A stretch of DNA of 64,000 nucleotides, taken from assembly GCA_963576565.1 (NCBI GenBank), contig OY755040.1, forward strand, positions 81,563,321 through 81,627,320, given 5' to 3'. Numbering within the stretch: position 1 is the first letter of the stretch; each line of letters begins with the position of its first letter. Shown in pieces: positions 21,768-31,730 of this stretch. The DNA is from Aspidapion aeneum (taxonomy: Eukaryota > Arthropoda > Insecta > Coleoptera > Brentidae). The notes beneath the pieces are model-generated. The model worked only from the letters and a program-made list of their open reading frames with translations. It was not told the origin of the DNA and did no database searches. The position numbers and the translations under genes were made by a program.

Positions 21768-24417
21768 TCTTAGAATCCTAGCTTGGAATGCCAATGGTCT
21801 CTTGCAACATCAGCAAGACTTGCAAGTTATTCTAGACATAGAAAAAATTGACGTCTGTCTTGTGTCAGAAACGCATTTCACTAACCAGTCTCACATTAAA
21901 TTTAAAGGTTATAAAGTGTATCATACAACTCACCCTAGCAATACTGCACATGGGGGAAGTGCTGTAATAATTAAAGAAAATATATCACACTATGAGGAGA
22001 TGGGATATAAAACCATAGAGATTCAAGCTACATTAGTAAGTGTAAAAACCAAAACATATACATTAGTCATAAGTGCTGTCTATATACCACCAAGGCACTT
22101 ACTAAAGAAAAATCAATATCTTAATTTTCTCAGAAAATTAGGAAACCGTTTTATAATTGGAGGTGACTTTAATGCAAAAAATACCTACTGGGGATCTAGA
22201 CTGACGAACTCTAAAGGAAAAGAACTTTTGCAAGCTATTAGTGAATATCAATGTGAGCCGATATCAACTGGTAAGCCCACATACTATCCAACAGATCCAG
22301 GAAAAATTCCAGATCTAATTGATTTTTTTATAGTAAAAAATATATCTTTAAGTTTTGTAGATATAGAAGAAAGTTTTGATTTACACTCAGATCATTCACC
22401 TATTATTCTAACTCTTAGTAAAAACATAATAAAGAAAGAAGCAAATATCTCACTAGTTAATAAACTGACTGACTGGATTAGTTTTAAACAAAGTCTGTCA
22501 GAAAAAATAAACCTATCAGTACCATTGCAAACGCCAGAACAAATCGATAAAGAAGTTGATTATTTTGTTACAAATATTCAACAAGCAGCTTGGGAAAACA
22601 GTCCAAAACCAAAGAGAATTTTTAAGGGAAAAAACTATCCAAAGGAAATTAGAGACCTTATATTGGAAAAAAGGAAACTAAGAAGAAAGTGGCAACAAAG
22701 CCGTGATCCTCGGGACAAAACAAATCTCAACAACATGACGCAGCGCATTAGGCGAGAAATTCTAGTAATAAAAAATGAATCTATTAACCATTTTCTTAAT
22801 GAGCTTACAGATGATAAAAATACCGACTATTCCCTTTGGAAAGCAACCAAAGATTTTAAAAGACCAATTATCCAAATTCCACCCATACGAAAATCTAACA
22901 ACCAGTGGGCAAGGAGTAACGAAGAAAAAGCAGATATTTTTGCAAGTCATTTAGAAAAAACATTTCAGCCCCACGAAGCACCAGATGAACACTTTCATTT
23001 AAATGAACCCCATCAAATCGAGGACCATATTAAGCTTACATCACCAAAAGAAATATTAACAGAAATCAAAAATATTAATTCGAAAAAAGCCCCAGGGTAT
23101 GATCTTATTAACGGGGTAGTCATAAAACAACTCCCCAGAAAAGCTATCGTAAAACTATGCAACCTAATTAATGCGTCTTTTAGACTTAGGTACGTACCTA
23201 AACTGTGGAAAGTTGCAGAAGTTATCATGATTCCAAAACCGGGAAAACCACTCCATGACGTGTCATCTTACAGGCCAATATCTTTGCTGCCAATTATATC
23301 CAAGCTCTATGAAAAATTATTGCTTAAAAGAATAAAACCCATCATAGAAAGACAAGAAATTATTCCATCTCATCAATTTGGTTTTCGAGACAAGCATTCC
23401 ACGATAGATCAAGTACACAGAATTACTAATATAATAGAAAAAGCACTAGAAGAGGGAAAAGTTTGTTCTGCAGTTTTTCTAGATGTAGCACAAGCATTTG
23501 ACAAAGTGTGGCATGAAGGCCTTAATTTTAAACTAAAAAGGTTTCTGCCAAAACAGTATTCGGATATTTTGGAATCATACATATCTGATAGACATTTTAG
23601 AGTAAAACAGGAAGACTCATACTCAAATTTAAGAGAAATTCAAGCAGGCGTGCCCCAGGGTAGCGTACTAGGCCCTTATCTATACTTATTATTCACTTGT
23701 GATATCCCAAAGCCAGAAAATTGTCACTTAGCAACATTTGCCGATGATACTGGTTTATTGACGGTAGAAAAATCTATTGAAAAATGCATAGAGAAACTTC
23801 AGGATGCAGTCACCCAAATTCACAGTTGGACCACAAAGTGGCGAATAAAATTAAATGAAACCAAATCAATTCATGTTGATTTTACAAACAAAAATATAAA
23901 TCACATACAAATAACAATTAACAACATTCCAGTACCATATTCGAATCAGGCAAAATATCTAGGTATGACACTTGATACCAAATTGCGCTGGAAAGCACAT
24001 GTTAAGAAAAAAAAAGAAGAACTTGAGATAAGGTATAGAAAAATGAACTGGCTAATTGGAAGGAAGTCCAATTTAACAATTCATAATAAGTTACTGCTTT
24101 ATAGACAAATACTGAAACCAGTATGGACATATGGTATTCAACTATGGGGTTGTGCTAAAGAGAGTAACATTCTAGTTGTACAGAGATTTCAAAATAAAGT
24201 ATTAAGAAACATTGTGAATGCACCTTGGTACGTTCGAAATAGTGACCTTCATCGAGATCTAAAAATCGAAACTGTAGCAGAGACTATAAAAAAGTACGCA
24301 AAAAGCCATGAAGATAGACTCCATCGGCATGTGAATGTGGAAGCAATTCAGCTTCTAGACAATACTATGCTAGTTCGACGACTAAAAAGAGTGAAGCCGT
24401 TTGAGCTAGTAAACTAA
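21757..24417 (+). CDS. Jockey ORF2: endonuclease and reverse transcriptase, intact
   Basis: An 886-residue protein starting at ATG 21757 and overlapping the end of ORF1 by 11 bases, as is common in Jockey elements. The APE endonuclease occupies about residues 1-225: LAWNANGL, SETHF (catalytic Glu), GGDFNAKNTYWGSR and HSDHSPI are present. RT occupies about 430-740: FGFRDKHST, FLDVAQAFDKVWHEG (motif A Asp), GVPQGSVLGP (motif B), TFADDTG (motif C). The C-terminal region has the YGIQLWGCA segment. Length and all visible catalytic residues agree with an active enzyme that nicks target DNA and copies the element RNA. It is the only large element protein here with no visible defect. Confidence 0.9.
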   Translation: MVSNLRILAWNANGLLQHQQDLQVILDIEKIDVCLVSETHFTNQSHIKFKGYKVYHTTHPSNTAHGGSAVIIKENISHYEEMGYKTIEIQATLVSVKTKTYTLVISAVYIPPRHLLKKNQYLNFLRKLGNRFIIGGDFNAKNTYWGSRLTNSKGKELLQAISEYQCEPISTGKPTYYPTDPGKIPDLIDFFIVKNISLSFVDIEESFDLHSDHSPIILTLSKNIIKKEANISLVNKLTDWISFKQSLSEKINLSVPLQTPEQIDKEVDYFVTNIQQAAWENSPKPKRIFKGKNYPKEIRDLILEKRKLRRKWQQSRDPRDKTNLNNMTQRIRREILVIKNESINHFLNELTDDKNTDYSLWKATKDFKRPIIQIPPIRKSNNQWARSNEEKADIFASHLEKTFQPHEAPDEHFHLNEPHQIEDHIKLTSPKEILTEIKNINSKKAPGYDLINGVVIKQLPRKAIVKLCNLINASFRLRYVPKLWKVAEVIMIPKPGKPLHDVSSYRPISLLPIISKLYEKLLLKRIKPIIERQEIIPSHQFGFRDKHSTIDQVHRITNIIEKALEEGKVCSAVFLDVAQAFDKVWHEGLNFKLKRFLPKQYSDILESYISDRHFRVKQEDSYSNLREIQAGVPQGSVLGPYLYLLFTCDIPKPENCHLATFADDTGLLTVEKSIEKCIEKLQDAVTQIHSWTTKWRIKLNETKSIHVDFTNKNINHIQITINNIPVPYSNQAKYLGMTLDTKLRWKAHVKKKKEELEIRYRKMNWLIGRKSNLTIHNKLLLYRQILKPVWTYGIQLWGCAKESNILVVQRFQNKVLRNIVNAPWYVRNSDLHRDLKIETVAETIKKYAKSHEDRLHRHVNVEAIQLLDNTMLVRRLKRVKPFELVN

Positions 24418-24832
24418 GTGAATTACACATAAAACAAAATAATGCTATAAACACAACACAATTGTGAGTTACAGACTAAACAAAGCGGGGAGAACTGTTG
24501 AGTGAACCCTAAGTTTAAATCTGACTTTTCTAGTAAATTAAGTTAAAACAAAATTGCTAATTAGTCTTACAGACTAGATTGTAATAAAAAAAAAACACAG
24601 TGTGTTTGACAAATAAAAAAAAAAAAAAAAAAAAAATGTCTTCACCGGGAACGCGACGAACTCTGCTTGGGGGGTGGGGGGGGGGGGTCCGAAACCTCAT
24701 GATGTCAAATTTCAAGCTATTTTTTGTGTTTTATCATAAAATATGTCGAAAATATGTAAAAACATCTAAGGCTTGTTTTGTTTGTTGTTTAAGTTTTGTG
24801 CATGGGCCCCCCCCCCTGGGTGCGCCCATGCA

Positions 24833-25313
24833 CAAAATTTAAACTACAAGTCAAACTGAATGTGATCGTTTAGTATCAAAGGTGAACCGAGCACTTGGGA
24901 AGTAAACAAAGATGTAGGTCAGCGGATGATTTTTGGAGCTGAAACGAATTTTAATTGTTGTGTAAAGAGAAACGAAGCGGGCTAAAAAAATAACGACTGG
25001 TATGTCTGAAAAATATTATTTTATAAGAATATACAAAAAAATAGTAGGAAAATGAGATCCGAACACCGGTCTATTCCATCCACCGTGGCTTTTGGGCCTG
25101 TGTGTTTTACCTACCGTAGACGAAAGAGAGAGGACGTTGAATTCTAATACCATGATTTTGGATACCGTTCCGAACGTTGAGTTTCAGACCGTCGTTAGGC
25201 CGACGCGAAATCTCGAGTGGCGGACGTCCGATTTAAATGGGACGAAATACGTTTGCTGGACGTCCGGCTTCGACACATTGGTTATGTTTCAGAACCAAAA
25301 GTGGAGATCGAGG
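24833..25313. repeat. Dispersed repeat E, copy A (left part)
   Basis: 24838-25313 is closely similar to 33791-34250 plus 34536-34664, including the long unique-looking stretch from AACACCGGTCTATTC to GTTATGTTTCAGAACC. Copy A lacks about 85 bases present in copy B (end of the MITE plus a TA tract) at 25053. It is interrupted at 25314 by the 7-kb inverted-repeat block, after which the repeat resumes at 32290. Confidence 0.75.
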
Positions 25314-25480
25314 TGTTTTCTCGCGTGCAACTGTTTTAAAAAAGTTTTAAAACAGTGACGTACCGTTTGACGTCATGGTTTGATAAGTTTATGCCTAACT
25401 TCGCTCACCCCGTCAGAGGTCCGATTCCCGACCATACAAAATGTGAGTGTTCTATTATGGAGCGGGAACAATCTTATGTC

Positions 25481-25611
25481 GGGTGTCCATTAAGCGTATT
25501 ATCTGAGCGGATTTTTATTTTCTTGGGCTCTGATTGGTTGATTAAAAAATTTGAACCAATCAAAGCGTGAGAAAAAAAAATCCGCGCGAATAACACGCTC
25601 AATGGACAGCC
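25481..25611. mobile_element. Palindromic MITE, copy 1
   Basis: Starts GGGTGTCCATTAAGCGTATT and ends with the inverted AATGGACAGCC. The two halves pair along most of the length (GCGGATTTTT with its reverse, TTGGTT with AACCAA). About 131 bp, no coding capacity. A decayed relative lies at 26036-26140. Confidence 0.65.
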
Positions 25612-25646
25612 AGTTTTATCCTATACCTCGTTATTAGGAACTTATT

Positions 25647-25927
25647 AGGGACTTTTGCAATAAAGCCAGGCAGTACAGTAATTGTGCCGGCACTATTCTG
25701 ACTGTTTCGCATTATAAGAACAGCTGTCTTCTTTCAAAATTAGGCCTGTGTGTATTATAAAAGCCGGAATTAATAGTGCCGCCATTATTAATGGAAAATA
25801 AACGACTGGATTTATAAATTCGACTTTGGTATGTCAATTTTGAAAGAAGAACTGTCAGTTTTGAATGGAAAAATATCAGAATAGTGACCGGCACTATTAC
25901 TGCCTGGCCTTATTGCAATAAGTCCCT
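25647..25927. mobile_element. 281-bp MITE with about 50-bp TIRs
   Basis: The left arm from AGGGACTTTTGCAATAAAGC is reverse-complementary to the right arm ending GCAATAAGTCCCT. The arms extend about 50 bases each (GCCAGGCAGTA and GCACTATTCTGA are shared). ATT on both sides may be a 3-bp target duplication. Confidence 0.7.
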
Positions 25928-26035
25928 ATTTACATGGATCACCTAACAAATTTGTGGTTGCGTTGTAATGAATTTTCGAAAAAAAAAATTTTTTTACCTT
26001 GCCAGGTTTATAAAGGGTATGTCTGGGTGACCATG

Positions 26036-26140
26036 GAGGGCTTTATCCGCTCGGATTTATCTTTTACTGGGCTCTGATTGATTGATTTAAAAATTTCAGC
26101 CAATCAAAGCCTGAGATAATACGCTCCTTGGACAGCTGGC
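26036..26140. mobile_element. Palindromic MITE, copy 2 (decayed)
   Basis: Shares with the copy at 25481 the CCGCTCGGATTTAT arm, the GGGCTCTGATTG centre, CCAATCAAAGC and the GGACAGC end. It is more degenerate, with the outermost left bases lost. Confidence 0.6.
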
Positions 26141-26858
26141 TTATTTGGAGTATTTTCATGGCTATTTCCTATTCTGTGAGCTAAAGAAAGAAGCTGGTTG
26201 ATTGAAATTTGTGATTTTTTTTCTTGTGATTTAGGGTAGTCCATAAATTACATAGCGGGTATAGGGGTGGAGTTTTACAAAGTTTGATAAGGTGTTAAAC
26301 TTTGTTACGTAACATTTGTTAGCCTACATAAAAATAAAGTAATCTCAGCTCCAATGTGTACTATTAGCTGGATGAAGGTAATGTTCTAGTAATAATTTTT
26401 TTTACTGTGTAGTTCTTTTAGGGGTCAGGACAATTCGCCGATTCACTTTTACTTCTTTTCAGTTTTATTTCTTTGGCGTCCTAACCTAAATTATGTCCAG
26501 ATACCACTATCTTCCTCAAAAAATAAGAAAAATTGTTTTAAAAAAAATTTTTATGAACTTAAAAAACTGCTGTGTGAAAAAAGAAAGAAAATTTTTTAAC
26601 AATTATTTAAAAAATTGTTTTACCGATAAATATTTTCTATTCAGAATAAAATTTCAAACTAAAGCCACTGCGGCATCTGGTTTTCTCGGTGGGGAAATGG
26701 GTCAGCGGCAAGTTGGTTCGGCGGCGATATGGGATCGGCGAATTTTTCTTATCTCCATTTATTTCTACCGTGCACAGGCAAAAAAGATTGCAAAAATTAA
26801 GTTTCGACATATAATCTTTTAGGACGAATTTTTTTTCCTTCTAGATTATAAAAATAAG

Positions 26859-27476
26859 CAGGGTGTAAACGGTATGATAAAGGATGCCAAAATAAGAAAA
26901 AACCTCATATAATCTGGAGGTGCTGTTTTTAAAATGTAGGATTATTAATGTTTGATGAGAAAGAGAAAAAATTAAAAAATAAATAAAATCCGGCAATGCT
27001 AAATGATTATCTCTTTATGATTAGAAAATGTGATTTTTTTTTATAAAATGCAATTTAAGGAGATAGTGAAAGTTATCTCCTAAAGTTATAAAATTATTTT
27101 AAAACATTTTAATATTTTGTTTGTGCTAATATAAACTTAAAAATATTAATGATATGATGTGCCTAGAGACCTGTTTCTAATAACATAAAACAACAAAAGT
27201 TTATAACCTAAAAAAAATTGTGTGTGCTTAAGACCACACGGCAGAAGTGTAAACTTCAACAAGGCCAAATTAATAATACTGGCCTTCATCTGCGTCATCA
27301 TATCGCTCGCTGAATGTTCCTTTCACAGTTAGTCGACTCGAGCCGACTTCACCCGAATGAGCGTTACATAGCCGAGCCTGACGGCTCAGTTCAATTCAGT
27401 ACCCACAAAAACTGCTAAACGTGCATAAAGAAGTTTACACTTCAAAAAGTTTATGACTCATACCATTTACACCCTG
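26859..27476. mobile_element. 618-bp TIR element
   Basis: The left end CAGGGTGTAAACGGTATGA is reverse-complementary to the right end (TCATACCATTTACACCCTG, one mismatch). Flanking bases AAAATAAG and AAAATTAA might be a diverged 8-bp target duplication of hAT type. Inside, AGAAGTGTAAACTTC and its inverse are repeated. No open frame. Confidence 0.6.
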
Positions 27477-27581
27477 AAAATTAATGCAAACAAAAAACGA
27501 GAATTTAAAAACTTTAAAAAAGTAGGTAACATTGGTATTTTTTGCAAGTACATTTTTTTTCTTTGCAGAGTAGATTTATAT

Positions 27582-27998
27582 TGTTACGAAGGAGAAAAAA
27601 GTTGTTTTTACGTAACTAAATGAAAGGACAAATTAGCAGACACAGGTGAAGTTGGGAAAATGTACACAATTTTTAACTCCTAGTTCGTGACCACCTCGAA
27701 GAACACGTTTACGATAAAGGTTTGATGTTTTCTCGGTGTTAATGCGAATGCTTTTTGTCATATAATTAAGATAATCACATTTTGTAGTTTGTATTTTGGT
27801 AGTTTATGAACTTTTGATGGTCACTGACTTTATGTTCTTGCTTGGGTTTTGTTTGAGAACCGCAGAAATGAAATGTCATTAAGTATAATGTTTACGTTAA
27901 GACACTGCAAATTTTGATTAAAAAATGTATTTAAACTTATTCAAGATTAATAAATAGCTAAAAACTAAAACCTATGTGCCTGAATCAATAATACAACA
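27582..27998 (+). repeat. Gypsy 5' LTR
   Basis: Starts TGTTACGAAGG and ends AATCAATAATACAACA, with an AATAAA near 27950 suited to 3' end formation of the element RNA. It is followed directly by TGGCGCAGTCC, a typical Ty3/Gypsy primer-binding-site start. It is about 417 bp. The 5' flank gives no matching target duplication because the 3' LTR is almost gone. Confidence 0.72.
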
Positions 27999-28303
27999 TG
28001 GCGCAGTCCAGTGGAAATTAAAAATAAGAAGCTCTTGTGCCCAAAAATCAAAAAATAAGAAAAAGGTCATTGACCCTTCCAAAAGTGGGTTGGAATTTGC
28101 GAGTAAAAATAAATTAAAAGATCTTGAAATCGATAAAAATCGTCGAAAAGTGCGTAAAAAATTACAAAATTACCCAAAAGAGTCTGCCTAAAAGTGCATA
28201 TTACAGAAAAATTGCCCAAAAGTGCTTGTAACCGCCTAAAAGTGCGTAAAAACAAATAAAAATACAAGGATAAGCTACGTAGAAGTTAAAAAAATTAGTA
28301 AAA
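27999..28303 (+). other. Gypsy primer-binding site and leader
   Basis: TGGCGCAGTCC at 27999-28009 is the presumed primer-binding site. The following 290 bases contain repeated AAAAGTGC-type motifs (near 28148, 28190, 28220 and 28240) and lead to the gag ATG. The short open frame at 27976-28191 is not considered coding. Confidence 0.55.
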
Positions 28304-29332
28304 ATGGATGTTCGACTACCAAATCCAATGAGCTTTGATGGTAATGTTGCGGAAAATTTTCGAAAATTTAGACAAAATTTGGAAATTTATTTAGTGGCAT
28401 CAGACAAAGATTCGAAACCAGACAAAACAAAGGTAGCCATATTACTTAATTTGATAGGAGAAGAAGGGGTTGAAGTTATAAACACCTTAAAGTTAACAGA
28501 TGCACAAAAAGGTAACTACCAAACCGTTTTGAATGAACTTGAAGCATTTTGCATACCAGAGAAAAATGAAATGTTTGAGAGGTTTGTTTTTTATACAAGA
28601 AATCAAGAGGAAGGTGAGCCCTTTGATCACTTTTACACTGACATAAAAAAGTTATCCCAAACGTGTGACTTTGGTACAGAATTAGAGAAAGCATTACGAG
28701 ATAGAATTGTGATGGGAATAAATAGTAAAGAATTGAGAGAGAAACTGTTTATACCGAAAAAACTGACATTAGAAGAGGCTTTAAAAATATGTCGAGCTAA
28801 TGAGCTGTCCAAGAAGCAGTTAAAGAATGTTGAGGAGCAGTTGGCAAGCAAGGTTGAGGCAGTCAAAACAAAAAATCAATACTATAGAAAATTTGACAAT
28901 ACCAGGGTACGTAATCAGAGCAAAAATGATAATGAAAGGCAAGAAGCGAAACAAGAAGTCTTTGACTGTAGGAGTTGTGGTACGAAACATGGTTACAGAC
29001 AGTGTCCAGCTTATGGTAGGCGCTGTAGACATTGTTCTCGCTATGGCCACTTTGATTCTATGTGTCGTAATATGACAAATGAGTCAACAAGCAGTAAACC
29101 AAGGCCGGTAAGAGAGCTACAAGAAACTGATAATGGAAATGAGTCTGATGGTGAGACTGTTGATTATGTTGTTTCAACAATCTGTGTAAATGAGATAAAA
29201 AATGGTAAAGAGTGGATGGAAAATATTAAGGTAGGAGGTGAAAATATTAACTTTAAAGTGGACACAGGTTCTCATGTTAATATTTTACCTAAAATTTTAG
29301 CTGACAAAATTAGAAGCTTATGGAGGTTTTAA
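28304..29332 (+). CDS. Gypsy gag with zinc knuckles and start of protease
   Basis: A 342-codon frame starting MDVRLPNPMSFDG. Capsid-type helices cover about residues 1-175, with a Lys/Glu-rich linker after that. Two zinc knuckles lie at about 221-253 (CRSCGTKHGYRQC and CRHCSRYGHFDSMC). The retropepsin begins near residue 310 with FKVDTGSHVNILP, so the catalytic DTG is present. The frame ends at 29332 because of a frameshift near 29315; the rest of the protease is in the next frame. In intact Gypsy elements gag forms the particle and protease cuts the polyprotein. Gag itself may still be translatable. Confidence 0.85.
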   Translation: MDVRLPNPMSFDGNVAENFRKFRQNLEIYLVASDKDSKPDKTKVAILLNLIGEEGVEVINTLKLTDAQKGNYQTVLNELEAFCIPEKNEMFERFVFYTRNQEEGEPFDHFYTDIKKLSQTCDFGTELEKALRDRIVMGINSKELREKLFIPKKLTLEEALKICRANELSKKQLKNVEEQLASKVEAVKTKNQYYRKFDNTRVRNQSKNDNERQEAKQEVFDCRSCGTKHGYRQCPAYGRRCRHCSRYGHFDSMCRNMTNESTSSKPRPVRELQETDNGNESDGETVDYVVSTICVNEIKNGKEWMENIKVGGENINFKVDTGSHVNILPKILADKIRSLWRF

Positions 29333-29600
29333 GATTATCCCTTTGGGTATGATTAATGTAAATTGCAAGTACAAAAATAATGTTAGAAATATTAAATTTA
29401 TGGTAGTAGATGGTTCAAAAAGTTCACCAATTTTAGGATTTGAAACATGTAAAGACTTAAGAATTTTACCAAAAATAGACAGCATGATTTGTGACTCAAA
29501 AGAGAATTTCATCAAAAATAATTCTGATGTTTTTACAGGTTTAGGAAAATTTCAAAAGAAATGTGTATTGAAACTTTAAAAAAATGGTTTGCCAGTTGCT
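29315..29600 (+). pseudogene. Gypsy protease remainder
   Basis: Continues the protease after the frameshift: open segment 29343-29579 with VVDGSKSSPILGFETC, where PILG is the conserved C-terminal protease motif. A stop at 29577-29579 is followed by GLPVARPPRRVP in another frame, the usual start of the RT region. The protease cannot be made in one piece. Confidence 0.75.
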
Positions 29601-31663
29601 AGACCACCCCGCAGAGTACCTTTGGCTATTCAAGATAGATTAAAAGAAGCATTGGATGCATTGGTAAAAAAAGGTGTCATTTCTTCTTGCCAGGGAAGAA
29701 TCAAGAAATTTATGTGCTTTTGGTACAATTTTTGGAGCTTTTAAATTTAATAGATTACCAATGGGCTTAAATTGTGCTCCAGAATTTTTCCAAAAGTTGA
29801 ACCAAGAGAATTTTGGTGATTTGCCTGGCTGTATGATTTATTTTGACGATTTATTGGTATTTGGGGATTCACTAGAACAGCACGACATTAATTTAAATCG
29901 TGTTCTTGATAGAGCTAGACATCTGGGGGTAAAATTTAATGAAAATAAAATTCAATACCGGGTTAGCGAGGTAAAATATTGTGGAAATATTTTTGGCTTG
30001 GAAGGAATGAAAGCTGACAAAGAAAAGGTTTCAGCTATTCAAAATTTAAAAGAGCCAACAAACAAAAAAGAGCTCCAGAGTGTCCTTGGAATGATAAACT
30101 ATTTACGTAGCTACATTCCTAACTTGTCAGATATATCAGCTCCAATAAGACAACTTTTAAAAAACGATGTTGTTTTCGCCTGGTCTAAACAGCAAAGTGA
30201 CGCATTTAATAAAATTAAAGATGTGATAAGTTCGCAACCAGTTTTTGCTAACTTTGACGAAAATCGTGAGATAGTTATTCAAACTGATGCTAACCAATTT
30301 GGTTTAGGATGTTGTTTATTGCAAAACAACAAACCTGTTGCTTTTGCATCGAGATCTTTAACAGACTCTGAGACCAAATTTAGTCAAATTGAAAAGGAAT
30401 ATCTTGCTATTTTATGGGCGTGTCAAAAGTTTCATCATTATGTTTATGGTCGTCACATTAAAATTGATTCAGATCATCGTCTTTTGGAGGCCTTAATGAG
30501 AAAAGGTGTTTCAGAAGTACATTCACCAAGGTTACAAAGAATTAAAGTAAAACTTTTAAAGTATGACATAGACGTAAGATATAAACCAGGTAAGGAAATG
30601 CATATAGCTGATGTTTTATCCAGAAATTTTCAGAATATTAAGCCAGATGATGACAAATTTATTACAGAAATCGTGCACACGATCAATATGACAGATCAGA
30701 AAAGACAAGAATTTATTGAAGAGACATTAAAAGATCCTGAGCTACAAAGAGTGACAACCTACTGTTTAACTAGTTGGCCTAATGACGCTAGCAAAATTTC
30801 AAATTCTTTAAAAAGGTATTATTTATTGAGACATGACATTCATCTATTTGACAATTTGATTTTTTATAATGATAGAGTAATAGTTCCCCAAACATTACGT
30901 AATGACATGTTGACATCACTACATGAAAATCACTTTGGTATTACAAAAACTCAACTTCGCGCTAAACAAATTTTATATTGGCCACAAATCAATTCCGGTA
31001 TCGAAAATTTCATAAAAAAATGTAAAGTTTGTGAAAGATTTTCAAACAACAACAAAAAGGAACCTATGATCTTAAGAGATTTGCCAAATTTGCCTTTTGA
31101 AATTGTCGCCAGCGATTTTATGGACTATGGTGGAAAATCGTACCTAGTTTTAATAGATTATTATTCCAAATGGCTGGAGATAATGCCAGTTAAGGACAAA
31201 AGGGCTGATACTGTAATATCTTGTCTAAAAAGCATATTTTCCAGATTTGGAATATCATCTGATGTAGTTTCAGATAATATGCCATATAATTCACAAAAAT
31301 GTAGAGAATTTGCAAAGGCATGGAACTTTAAATTCTGCACTTCTAGCCCAAGATATCCCCGCTCAAACGGGTTTGCGGAAAGAGCAGTACAAATATCAAA
31401 AAACATTTTAAGAAAATGCGAAGATTTGCAAGTGGCATTACTTGAATATAGAAATACACCTGTATCAGGCACTGGCAAATCTTCAGCTCAGCTATTACAG
31501 TGCAGAAGATTGAGAACAAAACTTCCGATTTCGACACAACTTTTGACTCCAGAAAAAGTTGATTATGAAAGTGAGAAACTTAAGTTAGAAAATAAAAGAA
31601 ACTTGTACAAGGAACACTACGATAGGTCAACAACACCTAGAAAAGATTTCCAAAATAATGAAC
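29600..31663 (+). pseudogene. Gypsy pol: RT (partly deleted), RNase H, integrase
   Basis: The RT start (29598-29690) is followed after VISSC by a jump straight to NLCAFGTIFGAFKF, so the stretch carrying the motif-A Asp is deleted and the frame changes. From 29674 a 670-codon frame is open: RT motif C YFDDLLVFG, RNase H with IQTDANQFGLG and IDSDHR, chromatin-independent integrase with the zinc region (HENHFGITK and CKVC), and a DDE core. In the core, ASDFMDYGG, VSDNMPYNS and GFAERAV carry the two Asp and the Glu. NMPYNS is unusual where the family has a Gly after Asn. The RT deletion makes the enzyme inactive. The frame runs through the truncated 3' end to 31686. Confidence 0.82.
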
Positions 31664-31679
31664 AATCAATAATACAACA
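31664..31679 (+). repeat. Gypsy LTR tail joined to pol
   Basis: AATCAATAATACAACA is identical to the last 16 bases of the 5' LTR (27983-27998). It follows pol coding sequence with no polypurine tract or LTR start between, so most of the 3' LTR and the pol end were deleted. A chance match of 16 bases at this place is unlikely. Confidence 0.6.
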
Positions 31680-31696
31680 CTTTTAACACAAAATAC

Positions 31697-31730
31697 CTTT
31701 GTTCAACTGGGTCGACCCAATAGAACAAAG
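31697..31730. repeat. 34-bp interrupted palindrome
   Basis: CTTTGTTC at the left and GAACAAAG at the right enclose the perfect GGGTCGACCC, with a few mismatched bases between. It lies just beyond the Gypsy remnant, inside the 7-kb block. Role unknown. Confidence 0.5.

Larger units (their letters stand above)
20299..24635 (+). mobile_element. Jockey-like non-LTR retrotransposon, near full length
   Basis: The element is bounded by an 8-base target-site duplication ATGTCTTC (20291-20298 and 24636-24643), and its right end is a pure A tract. Inside are a short 5' UTR, ORF1 with zinc knuckles, ORF2 with endonuclease and reverse transcriptase, and a 3' UTR of about 200 bases. ORF1 has one visible frameshift; ORF2 is intact. 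The exact duplication and long tail make it one of the youngest insertions in the window. Confidence 0.88.
20194..24830. mobile_element. Small TIR DNA transposon split by a Jockey element
   Basis: The termini CAGTGGCGCACCCAGG (20194-20209) and CCTGGGTGCGCCCATG (24815-24830) are inverted with 14 of 16 matches, each followed inwards by G or C runs. Flanks share CACAAA, a possible short target duplication. The element itself is only 20194-20298 plus 24636-24830, about 300 bp, and has no coding capacity. hAT-like ends are a guess. Confidence 0.7.
20081..25053. mobile_element. MITE with about 80-90 bp inverted ends, host of nested insertions
   Basis: The left end (20081-20172, starting CAAAAACTAAGGCAATTTTC) is reverse-complementary, at roughly 80-85 percent by eye, to 24975-25053. 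The second copy of this repeat (33745-34050) keeps the right terminus ending GCCTTAGTTTTC, which the first copy has lost. Without its insertions this element is about 340 bp. A TIR element with a Jockey element inside it interrupts it at 20194-24830, and copy two shows the empty site (ACACAAGACTTAAAC). Confidence 0.7.

Noticed and set aside
26229..26330. Possible small TIR element starting AGGGTAGTCCATAAATTACA
   Set aside because: Only a weak inverted partner (TTACGTAAC near 26305) is visible and no target duplication, so it was not listed.
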